From NCBI GenBank assembly GCA_051252515.1, contig JBPOFS010000009.1:1-64000 (forward strand): DNA of 64,000 bases, written 5' to 3'. The stretch comes from UBA5078 sp051252515 (GTDB lineage: Bacteria; Pseudomonadota; Gammaproteobacteria; Pseudomonadales; Pseudohongiellaceae). This document shows, piece by piece, positions 15,596 through 23,623 of the stretch. The translations under genes and the position numbers were made by a program. Numbering within the stretch: the first letter of the stretch is position 1; each line of letters begins with the position of its first letter. Below the pieces are notes generated by a model. The model had not been told where the DNA came from. It did not search any database and saw only the letters and a list, made by a program, of their open reading frames with translations.

Positions 15596-18073
15596 ATGTC
15601 TGCACATATACTCGTTGGCAGTTACATCCGCATTGCCTTGCGCAAACTCATCAAAGAGCGCAGTTATAGCGCCATCAATATTGCTGGGCTCTCAATAGGG
15701 ATCGCTTGCTGTCTCGTGCTCGGGCTTTATCTTTTCAATGCACTGAACTACGACCAGCATCATATCCAGAAAGATCGGGTCTATCGTGTCATCAACGAGT
15801 TCGCTATTAACGGTGATACGACCTACGCTGCCGTAACATCTACGCAACTCGCGCCAATGTTGGCGGAGCAATACCCTGAAATCGAGCAAGCCACACGGTT
15901 TCGCAATGTGCCCGACGCGCAAGCATTAATGCGAGCAAGTGACAATCAAGCGTTCTACTGGCAAGACGTCTACCTCACTGACAATGCCACGTTCAAAATC
16001 TTTACCCATGATGTGTTATACGGAAATCCCGACACGGCATTGTTAGACCCTAATAGCATTGCCGTGAGTGACACATTTGCGAAACGCTATTTTGGAGAGG
16101 GAAACCCCATTGGCGAGACCATATCGACCGATGCTTACACCTATCGCATTGACCTTGTTTTTGCCGACCTGCCGGATAACTCTCATCTAAAATACGATGT
16201 CCTTATCTCTTATAACCAAGTACCCGCACTCGACTCAGCAGAACGTCGCGGAGAGTTATGGAGCATTAATGCCTACACATATATTTTACTACCCGAAGAT
16301 TATCGCGTTGAAAACTTCAAAAGCCTCACAGAGGATTTTTACGAAAGAAATATGCTGCCAATTGCCCAGCAGCTCAATATCAATGCAAGCGCTTTGTTTT
16401 TCTTGGAACCACTTCCTAGTATCCATTTAAATTCAACTGCGAACTTCGACCTCCCACGCGGCAATATATTTTACATTTATGCTTTCTCCGTCATTGCGCT
16501 ATTTGTACTCGTCGTGGCCTGCATCAATTACATTAACTTGGCCACCGCTCGCTCAATTGGCAGGGCTAAAGAAGTAGGAATGCGAAAAGTGCTTGGCGCA
16601 ACACGCGGACAACTTCTCGCACAGTTCATTGGTGAATCGCTTATCTATGTGCTTGCGGCATTGATCATTGCCTTAGTGTTGGCATGGACTACCATTAGTT
16701 TCACCCCTATCACTACATTACTAGACTCACCTTTACCGCTAAGCCTTCTGTTCTCTCCAAGTGTATTACTAATGCTCACCCTCTGCTGCGTGATTCTTGG
16801 CATTCTTTCGGGCTTATACCCCGCCATATACCTTTCCGCGATCCCCCCCATAGCGGCATTTCGAGGCGCGCAAGGCAATGGCCGCCAAGGCACCAACACT
16901 CGCCAAGCGCTAGTACTCATGCAGTTCGTAATCTCTATCGCTGTCATCGCTAGCACTTTACTAATGCTCACCCAAATGCAATTTGTACAAAGTAAACCTT
17001 TGGGCTACGAACCAGAGAATCGCTTAATACTGCGCATTTCAGGAGCAGACCAAGTTGAGCGTTTGCCCGCATTCCTCAGTGAACTTAGGAAAACCCCAGG
17101 TGTCATTTCAGTAGCAATCACAGAAGATTTGCCTGGCGAGCAACCAAGCATTAATGCGCTAAAAGTCGAGAATAACGACGGCGCGTTTGAGCAGATGAGT
17201 GTCAATACAATGGACCTAGGTCCTGAGGTTATCGACGCATTAGGTATGCAGCTGGTCAGCGGCAGAGACTTCGACATCAATCGTAGCAACGACGCAAGAA
17301 GAACCGCTATCGTCAACGAAACCTTAGTGCGTTTAATGGGCTGGACAAATCCACTAGGCAAACATATAGAGCAATTTGATCCAGAAAGTGAGGTACCACG
17401 AATCGAGGTCATTGGCGTTGTTCAAGATTTCCATATGCTTGGACTACAGCAAGCCATAACCCCGTTAATCATCTTTTATGGTCCGCCTGACTTCACAGAC
17501 GATACCGAGGCGGAACGTCAATCTTACTGGGAACAATTGATTATTAATATTGACCCCAGCAATACAGAGCAAGTGCTTAATTCATTACAAGATCAGTGGT
17601 CGCAGTTTGACCCTAGCCACCCGCTATCTTTCACCTTTCTAGAAGACGATTTGCAATCACTCTACGGCTCTGAAAACCGATTAATGGGATTGGTAGGCAG
17701 TTTCGCAGCGCTGTGTATTTTTATCTCTTGTCTGGGCTTATTTGGCTTGTCCGCGTTCAACACTGCACAAAGGACAAAAGAGATTGGCATTCGCAAGGTG
17801 CTAGGAGCCTCGACAATGAGCATCATTACTCTATTGTTTCAGAACATTCTCTCGCTCTTGTTGATCGCAGCCTTGTTAGCCTCAACGTTGTCATTCTGGG
17901 TCATAAACAAATGGCTTGAAGGCTTCTTTTATCGCATTGATATCCTTGGGCCCAATCTTTTGCTCTTCGGACTTGCGGCATTGATCGCAGTCGTCGTTGC
18001 CTTCACAACGATGACCATTCAATCACTTCGAACAATCCAGGCTAGCCCAAACCTAGCATTACGATATGAATAA
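15596..18073 (+). CDS. ABC transporter permease with two MacB-PCD/FtsX units
   Basis: At 825 residues this is about twice the size of a MacB permease core and is built as a duplicated unit: an N-terminal helix and periplasmic MacB_PCD domain (about 1-270), three FtsX helices (about 290-420), then a second helix plus periplasmic domain (about 440-680) and a last set of three helices (about 700-820). Each FtsX unit contains the GMRKVLGA or GIRKVLGA motif that contacts the ATPase. Such permeases export peptides, antibiotics or lipids, or act mechanically rather than as channels. GAGG 8 bases before the ATG supports the start. The cargo cannot be inferred. Confidence 0.88.
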   Translation: MSAHILVGSYIRIALRKLIKERSYSAINIAGLSIGIACCLVLGLYLFNALNYDQHHIQKDRVYRVINEFAINGDTTYAAVTSTQLAPMLAEQYPEIEQATRFRNVPDAQALMRASDNQAFYWQDVYLTDNATFKIFTHDVLYGNPDTALLDPNSIAVSDTFAKRYFGEGNPIGETISTDAYTYRIDLVFADLPDNSHLKYDVLISYNQVPALDSAERRGELWSINAYTYILLPEDYRVENFKSLTEDFYERNMLPIAQQLNINASALFFLEPLPSIHLNSTANFDLPRGNIFYIYAFSVIALFVLVVACINYINLATARSIGRAKEVGMRKVLGATRGQLLAQFIGESLIYVLAALIIALVLAWTTISFTPITTLLDSPLPLSLLFSPSVLLMLTLCCVILGILSGLYPAIYLSAIPPIAAFRGAQGNGRQGTNTRQALVLMQFVISIAVIASTLLMLTQMQFVQSKPLGYEPENRLILRISGADQVERLPAFLSELRKTPGVISVAITEDLPGEQPSINALKVENNDGAFEQMSVNTMDLGPEVIDALGMQLVSGRDFDINRSNDARRTAIVNETLVRLMGWTNPLGKHIEQFDPESEVPRIEVIGVVQDFHMLGLQQAITPLIIFYGPPDFTDDTEAERQSYWEQLIINIDPSNTEQVLNSLQDQWSQFDPSHPLSFTFLEDDLQSLYGSENRLMGLVGSFAALCIFISCLGLFGLSAFNTAQRTKEIGIRKVLGASTMSIITLLFQNILSLLLIAALLASTLSFWVINKWLEGFFYRIDILGPNLLLFGLAALIAVVVAFTTMTIQSLRTIQASPNLALRYE

Positions 18074-18085
18074 AATAGGATGACC

Positions 18086-19339
18086 ATGGACCGAGTAATT
18101 GAGAAAAAACCTAGGCCCCTTTGGCATTGGATGTTAGCCCTTATGGTGCTAGTGTCCAGCGCGGCGTGGCTATACAACATGCTAGGGGAAGCATCGATAC
18201 GCACGATGCGACTCCCTGAGCAACAAACCACAATCGCCAGTGTAAGTTATGGAGCATTTGAAGACATCACGCCCATACGCGGAACCATTCAACCCCTCAA
18301 TAGTGTCTATCTAGACGCTGTTGATGGCGGTGTAGTCGAACAGGTCTTAGTGGAGGAAGGAAGCTTTGTGGAGGCAGGACAACCATTAATACAGCTCAGC
18401 AATACTGATCTACGTCTGAATGTTGCGCGCAATGACACATCCATCACAGAACAACTCAACAATCTCTCCAATATTTCTAATGGATTAGAAACCACAAAGT
18501 TGAGCACGGATCGTCAACTCATCGAGATCGAATATCGTTTGATTGTTCTAGAGCGACAAGAGCAGCGCCTAAAACAACTTGCCACAGATAGTCTTGTGTC
18601 TAAAGAGCAATACGAATCTATCGTCGACGAACTTAACTACCAACGCAAGCTAAGAGCCAACACCCGCGCCCGTCAATCTCTTGAGGATAGAATTCGCAAC
18701 GACCGTATGGCGCAGATTGCTTTACAGGTAAACAAACTAGAAGAAAACTTAGAGCTTTCGCAAAGTAGCTTTGAGAACTTACTTGTCCGCGCTCCAATCT
18801 CCGGCCAATTGACCTCCTTGCCCGTTGAGATCGGCGAGAACAAAATTAGAGGACAACGCTTAGGGCAGATCGATGTGATCGAGCAGTTCAAAATAGTCGC
18901 ACAAGTAGACGAGTACTATGTGACTCGCGTGAACACTGATCAGTCTGCCCCTTTCACTCTGGCTGGACAACAATTTCAAGCACGAGTTATTAAGATCTAC
19001 CCTGAAATAACGGATGGTACTTTTACCATAGACTTGGTGTTTGACGGGAACATTCCCGATAATATTCGTCGCGGGCAAACTTTGCAGTTAGATTTGACCC
19101 TTGGCAGCGCTGTAGAGTCACTATTAATTCCACTGGGTAGCTATATCCAGGAAACAGGAGGGACTTGGGTGTTCATGGTAGATAATAACGGAGAATACGC
19201 GAGTCGTCGCACTATACGCACGGGGCGACGCAATAATCGCTTCATTGAAGTCATCGATGGCTTATCAACAGGGGACAGGATTATCACTTCAAGTTATAAC
19301 CAACTATTAGAAATGGATCGCATCCAACTTAGTCTCTAA
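18086..19339 (+). CDS. periplasmic adaptor (membrane fusion) protein of the ABC exporter
   Basis: A 417-residue HlyD/MacA-type adaptor that would connect the permease to an outer-membrane channel. After an N-terminal membrane helix (about residues 17-36) come the first half of the lipoyl domain (VEQVLVEEGSFVEAGQPLIQL), a long alpha-helical hairpin (about 120-235) with many Q, E, L and R residues, the second lipoyl half (LVRAPISGQLTSL), and beta-barrel and membrane-proximal domains. GGA lies 5 bases before the ATG at 18086, which I prefer to another in-frame ATG at 18080. It is the third gene of the exporter operon; no outer-membrane factor gene is adjacent, so a TolC-like protein must come from elsewhere. 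Confidence 0.88.
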   Translation: MDRVIEKKPRPLWHWMLALMVLVSSAAWLYNMLGEASIRTMRLPEQQTTIASVSYGAFEDITPIRGTIQPLNSVYLDAVDGGVVEQVLVEEGSFVEAGQPLIQLSNTDLRLNVARNDTSITEQLNNLSNISNGLETTKLSTDRQLIEIEYRLIVLERQEQRLKQLATDSLVSKEQYESIVDELNYQRKLRANTRARQSLEDRIRNDRMAQIALQVNKLEENLELSQSSFENLLVRAPISGQLTSLPVEIGENKIRGQRLGQIDVIEQFKIVAQVDEYYVTRVNTDQSAPFTLAGQQFQARVIKIYPEITDGTFTIDLVFDGNIPDNIRRGQTLQLDLTLGSAVESLLIPLGSYIQETGGTWVFMVDNNGEYASRRTIRTGRRNNRFIEVIDGLSTGDRIITSSYNQLLEMDRIQLSL

Positions 19340-19464
19340 AATTTTCAATATTTTTTACTTTTATTGGAAAACTTCCTACAGACGTCAGCATAAATAGTGC
19401 GTTATGCTTGAGCATTACAATAATAAAAATCACTGTATTTTATGCTCCAGAATTTTAGTCATAT

Positions 19465-21057
19465 ATGACACGCACTAGAACTTTACAGCTCACTGTAGCG
19501 TTAGCCGCTCTATCAGCAATTGCGCCTATTTTCGCAGCCGTTTACCTTGCTTACCAACAAGGGTTGCGGATGGAAACCGAACAAGTCATGCGTTATGTGA
19601 ACGATGTTATTCATCGTTCTGATCGAACAGTTTTTCAAGTTAACGAATCAAAAAGTTTGATTCACGCCGAATTTGCTAATGCCACTTGTTCAGAGCGAAT
19701 GATCGAACGCATGCGTACTGTGGCACTAGAGAGGGAGTTTGTAGAGCTTGTTGGCCATATCAATGGCAATCTTATGGACTGCTCCTCTTTAGGGTGGCAT
19801 GACACTCCCATTGATTTGGGCCCTCCTGATCAAACGACTAGAGTTGGCAACTCTCTACGGGCCAACTTGCAGTTTCCTCTCGCTCCCACTACTCCCATGG
19901 TCAGTCTCGATCGTGACGGCTTTGTCGCCATTGCCAACCGGAGTTTATCCATCGATTTATCCGATGAGAACGTGGGGGTTAGGTTTGCGACATTCACCCC
20001 GACAACTGGCGAGATACGATCAGGAAAAGGAGTGATAAACCCCGACTGGATAAACCGCCTAGGGCAAGAGCGTCAAACCACCTTTATTGCGGATGGGTTT
20101 ATTGTAGGGGCAGGACGTTCAGACGATATTGCGTTGACAGCGGCCATCGCCGCGATCCCACTACAAGTTCTTAACCAACGTATCAATGCGTTCATCTGGC
20201 TCATGGGCCCTATCGGACTATTTACGGGACTCCTACTAGCGGCGCTCGTGGTGTTTCTAGCGCGACAACGACTGTCGTTTTCGGCTGAAATAAAACTGGC
20301 GTTAAAACGCAATGAATTCTTCTTGGTCTATCAACCGATTGTGCGCCTGCATGATGAGAAAATCATTGGAGCAGAAGCGCTTGTGCGTTGGCAACGCCGT
20401 GATGGGTCCGTGACGATGCCTGATGTGTTTATTGGCCAGGCAGAGACAGCCGGCTTAATCACAGAGATCACTAAGCAGGTCATCGCTCTCGCGCAGAAGG
20501 ACGTTCGCACCTATTTCGATGCTTATCCGCAGTTTAAGGTTGCCATCAATATTTCGGCAGCAGATTTAGAGTCTGTCGAGATTAACCCTCTGCTCGAACG
20601 CCTTGCATCAAACATCAAAGGGGAATGCTGCTTTGAGATAACCGAGCGCGTTTTACTAGATGCTAAGCATTCAGCACAGCGAATAGAGGCCCTACGTAAA
20701 GCCAATATTTCTGTTGCATTAGATGATTTTGGTACTGGGTACAGTAGTTTGTCTTACTTACAAACCTTGCAGTTTGATTACCTCAAGATCGACAAAATCT
20801 TCATCGACGCAATCAATACTGAAGCCGCAACCAATCATGTTGTGCTGCATATTATAGAGATGGCAAAAACACTTGGATTGGCACTGCAGGCCGAAGGCGT
20901 TGAAACAGTTGAGCAAGCGCGCTTCCTAAGCGAACGTAATGTGGAGTTCGCGCAAGGATGGTTGTTTGGAAAACCTGTACGCGCTAGTGAATTTTCTGGA
21001 AAATTCTCCTCGGCGATTCTAGTAAGCGATAACTTACACGAAAACGCCGAGCGCTAG
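19465..21057 (+). CDS. CSS-motif EAL-domain c-di-GMP phosphodiesterase
   Basis: A 530-residue membrane protein with a transmembrane helix at residues 8-30, a periplasmic CSS-motif sensor domain (Cys106-Ser107-Ser108, with an earlier partner cysteine near 75), a second helix near 238-262 and a cytoplasmic EAL domain. Catalytic EAL features are intact: EALVRW, a DDFGTGYSSL loop, KIDKIFI and EGVETVEQ, so it should hydrolyse c-di-GMP to pGpG. In characterised relatives the paired periplasmic cysteines form a disulfide that controls activity and stability, linking c-di-GMP to envelope thiol status. It ends 1 base before the convergent SIMPL gene. Confidence 0.93.
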   Translation: MTRTRTLQLTVALAALSAIAPIFAAVYLAYQQGLRMETEQVMRYVNDVIHRSDRTVFQVNESKSLIHAEFANATCSERMIERMRTVALEREFVELVGHINGNLMDCSSLGWHDTPIDLGPPDQTTRVGNSLRANLQFPLAPTTPMVSLDRDGFVAIANRSLSIDLSDENVGVRFATFTPTTGEIRSGKGVINPDWINRLGQERQTTFIADGFIVGAGRSDDIALTAAIAAIPLQVLNQRINAFIWLMGPIGLFTGLLLAALVVFLARQRLSFSAEIKLALKRNEFFLVYQPIVRLHDEKIIGAEALVRWQRRDGSVTMPDVFIGQAETAGLITEITKQVIALAQKDVRTYFDAYPQFKVAINISAADLESVEINPLLERLASNIKGECCFEITERVLLDAKHSAQRIEALRKANISVALDDFGTGYSSLSYLQTLQFDYLKIDKIFIDAINTEAATNHVVLHIIEMAKTLGLALQAEGVETVEQARFLSERNVEFAQGWLFGKPVRASEFSGKFSSAILVSDNLHENAER

Positions 21058-21058
21058 C

Positions 21059-21778
21059 TTACTTGGCAACGGCTTGAATGCTGACAGTAAGCGATACTTC
21101 CGACTCTCCAGCTTCAGCCACTGGGCTCGCCTTCTCGGTAGCAGAATCCGAGGCCAATCCTCGTGCCATCATCATTGGTTGGGCATACCCTAATGATTGA
21201 TCAATAGAGATTGTGGCGATATCAACATTCGTTTTCCCCATCGCTCGTCCTGCTCGCTCAGCGTTTGCTTGGGCGCGGGCAATAGCACTTTCCATCAAAC
21301 CATCTCGAACCTCATCGGCACGCTGCGGACTAAGACTGTAACGTAAGTTATTCATGACGAAGCCCATCTCTTGAATCTCTCCAGCTAACTCCAACAAGCT
21401 TTGCGCATCGGTGCTTTCCAAAGTAATTGACTGTGCTCCTCGCCAAAAATTATCGACTCGCCCACCTTGCGGGGCGTTATTGTATTGATACACTGAGTAG
21501 TACCCCGTGGACACATCAACCGAATCAATGCCCTCGCTTTGCGCTAACGCTTGCGTCATTGCCGTATTGATCTCGCGCTGCAAGGTTTGTGCATCACGAT
21601 GCTCCCGCTCAAATCGTAGGACAGCCGTCAACGTGTCTTGCTCTACACTGACCTTCTCAGTGACCGATAAACTTATCAGTGTTTGTCCCTCAGGCAATAA
21701 TTGAATGTCTTGTGCGCTCACGCTCAAGGCGCTTAGCCCCAACCATCCCGTCATCATCGCCATCGCTATTGTCTTCAT
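21059..21778 (-). CDS. SIMPL (DUF541) domain secreted protein
   Basis: A 239-residue exported protein with a signal peptide ending near residue 22 (LSVSAQ) and one SIMPL/DUF541 domain over the rest. Characteristic segments are LISLSVTEKVSVEQDTL near the start, VDVSTGYYSVYQYN in the middle, and ANAERAGRAMGKTNVDIA toward the end. The strong AGGAG 5 bases before the ATG fixes the start. SIMPL proteins are periplasmic, often oligomeric, and linked in a few bacteria to oxidative or envelope stress; no enzymatic activity is established. Confidence 0.85.
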   Translation of the reverse strand: MKTIAMAMMTGWLGLSALSVSAQDIQLLPEGQTLISLSVTEKVSVEQDTLTAVLRFEREHRDAQTLQREINTAMTQALAQSEGIDSVDVSTGYYSVYQYNNAPQGGRVDNFWRGAQSITLESTDAQSLLELAGEIQEMGFVMNNLRYSLSPQRADEVRDGLMESAIARAQANAERAGRAMGKTNVDIATISIDQSLGYAQPMMMARGLASDSATEKASPVAEAGESEVSLTVSIQAVAK

Positions 21779-21920
21779 TTACTGCTCCTTGTCCTAAAAA
21801 CTTAAAATGGGGTATCTAAAAATCCATCAAATTCGCGTGTATGCCTGTTAGACGCCGTTATTATACGGATAGTTTGTATTAACCAATGCTGAACACATCA
21901 GGGGTGTCCTTTTTAAGCCT

Positions 21921-21948
21921 TTGCCATTACACACGGAACTGCTATAAA
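21921..21948 (+). promoter_or_regulatory. predicted pxpB promoter close enough to give a leaderless mRNA
   Basis: TTGCCA at 21921-21926 and TATAAA at 21943-21948, each 5 of 6 matches to consensus, are spaced by 16 bases. The -10 box ends only 8 bases before the pxpB ATG at 21957 and no Shine-Dalgarno sequence is visible, so transcription should begin at or within a base or two of the start codon. Confidence 0.55.
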
Positions 21949-21956
21949 TTAGCCCT

Positions 21957-22652
21957 ATGAGTATCGAAAAAGTCGGTCAACCACAAGATGTCCGTGTCTC
22001 TTATATTGGTGAGGACGCAATACTATTCATCTTCACCCCTGCCACCTCCCTATTCGCCCCATTGGCAACTCAACAGCGCATTTGGCAGCTCTTCTCATGG
22101 TTGGACGCTCAACGCGAATCTCTAGATTTGCAAGAGATAGTCCCAGGAATGGGCAATCTCTTACTGCGCACTTCCCACAAGACACTCCTTAACAAGCTCC
22201 AGGACCTAGTCTTGACGCGCTGGCCGCAATTGGACGGCAAAGACGACCATGGGCGAGTCATTGAGATCCCGGTCCATTATGGCGCCTCTGAGGGGCCAGA
22301 CATAGAACTCGTTGCCGAACACTGCGAACTGAATGTCGCCCAAGTCATAGAGCGCCATTGTCAGAGCACCTATCGGGTATATTGCCTTGGATTTCAACCC
22401 GGTTTCGCTTACCTAGGAGGCCTAGACGAAAGTTTGTACATCCCTCGCAGAGAGACACCTCGCCTTGCCATTCCTGCAGGCTCCGTCGCCTTAGCAGGTA
22501 GCCAAACGGCCATCTACCCTAGTGCATCCCCTGGTGGGTGGCATATCATCGGACGCACTGAAGTGCCACTTTTCACCCCCTCACAATCGCCAATCACATT
22601 ATTGCAGATAGGCGATACCGTGCGCTTTGTTCCAATAGGGAGCGCATCATGA
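21957..22652 (+). CDS. pxpB: 5-oxoprolinase subunit B
   Basis: PxpB (KipI family) is one of three subunits of prokaryotic 5-oxoprolinase, which uses ATP to open 5-oxoproline (pyroglutamate) to glutamate in the cytoplasm. The 231-residue protein has the KipI/AHS1 pattern, including VPGMGNLLL, a cyclophilin-like C-terminal domain with CLGFQPGFAYLGGLD, PRLAIPAGSVALAGSQTAIYP and SPGGWHIIGRT. Its last bases overlap the pxpC start in an ATGA tetranucleotide. It probably has a leaderless transcript because the predicted promoter abuts the ATG. Confidence 0.95.
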   Translation: MSIEKVGQPQDVRVSYIGEDAILFIFTPATSLFAPLATQQRIWQLFSWLDAQRESLDLQEIVPGMGNLLLRTSHKTLLNKLQDLVLTRWPQLDGKDDHGRVIEIPVHYGASEGPDIELVAEHCELNVAQVIERHCQSTYRVYCLGFQPGFAYLGGLDESLYIPRRETPRLAIPAGSVALAGSQTAIYPSASPGGWHIIGRTEVPLFTPSQSPITLLQIGDTVRFVPIGSAS

Positions 22653-23623
22653 TCGAAGTATTACGTACTGGGGCGATGAACTCTGTGCAAGACTTAGGGC
22701 GCTTTGGTCTTCGGCACTTAGGTATCGGACAATCTGGGGCACTTGACCCAGTAGCGATGCGCCAAAGCAATCTCATCCTTGGCAACGCCGAGAATGATGC
22801 TGTTCTAGAAGTAGGAATCGGGCCAATTCACTTACTCTTTCACGCCCCATGCAATGCGGTTCTCACTGGTGTGGACTTTGCTGCAACTCTCAGGTCCGAG
22901 TCAGACGCAAACGCCGAACCCCTTCAACAAGTGCTCCCTGGTTATCCTGTGCATATAGCTGCAGGAAGCACACTGTCACTCCTGCGTCCTGCCCGTGCGG
23001 GAGCTAAAGCGTATCTTGCCGTTGCAGGAGGAATCGATGTTCCGATTGTTCTAGGATCGCGCAGTACCGACCTCAACAATCACTTTGGCGGATTACTTGG
23101 TCGCGCGTTACAAACCGGTGACTACATTCCTATTAGCAAAAATGCACTTTCAAATATCACTCTAAATGCCAGCGTACGATCTCTTGCGCCAAGCCATGTG
23201 TTAAGAGCCCTGCCAGGCCCCGACTACGATTTATTTAGTACCGAATCACATGCACAGTTTTGGATGCAACCTTGGCGAATCAGTCATCAAAGCAATCGAA
23301 TGGGGATGCGCCTTAAAGGCAAGCAGTTACAACTGCGCGAAGCCGCGAACTTGCTTTCAGCAGGGGTATTGCCAGGGGATGTGCAAGTGCCTGCGGACGG
23401 CTTACCTATTGTGCTAGCCAATGATGCGCAGACAATCGGTGGCTATCCTAGAATCGCGAGTGTTATTCAGGCTGACTTGTGGCAGCTCGCCCACCTGTCA
23501 CCCAACACTTCTGTGTACTTCCAACCCGTCAGCCACACGATTGCAGTACAAGCTAAAGCGCGACAAACACACTACTTTGAACGCCTCGCTGACTTACTAC
23601 AACAAGACAGACGCTCCCACTAA
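22649..23623 (+). CDS. pxpC: 5-oxoprolinase subunit C
   Basis: PxpC (KipA/AHS2 biotin-dependent carboxylase-like family) works with PxpB in ATP-dependent 5-oxoproline hydrolysis. The 324-residue length is usual. Family hallmarks are VQDLGRFGLRHLGIGQSGALD near residues 15-35, LEVGIGP, LRPARAGAKAYLAVAGGID, GSRSTDLNNHFGG, and late VPADGLPIVLANDAQTIGGYPRIA. It is translationally coupled to pxpB. Its 3' end overlaps the convergent repeat-protein gene by 4 bases. The third subunit gene, pxpA, is about 2.4 kb downstream beyond that gene. Confidence 0.95.
   Translation: MIEVLRTGAMNSVQDLGRFGLRHLGIGQSGALDPVAMRQSNLILGNAENDAVLEVGIGPIHLLFHAPCNAVLTGVDFAATLRSESDANAEPLQQVLPGYPVHIAAGSTLSLLRPARAGAKAYLAVAGGIDVPIVLGSRSTDLNNHFGGLLGRALQTGDYIPISKNALSNITLNASVRSLAPSHVLRALPGPDYDLFSTESHAQFWMQPWRISHQSNRMGMRLKGKQLQLREAANLLSAGVLPGDVQVPADGLPIVLANDAQTIGGYPRIASVIQADLWQLAHLSPNTSVYFQPVSHTIAVQAKARQTHYFERLADLLQQDRRSH

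Noticed and set aside
19404..19415. ATGCT-TG-AGCAT short inverted repeat upstream of the EAL gene
   Set aside because: Five-base arms are expected often by chance; no further support.
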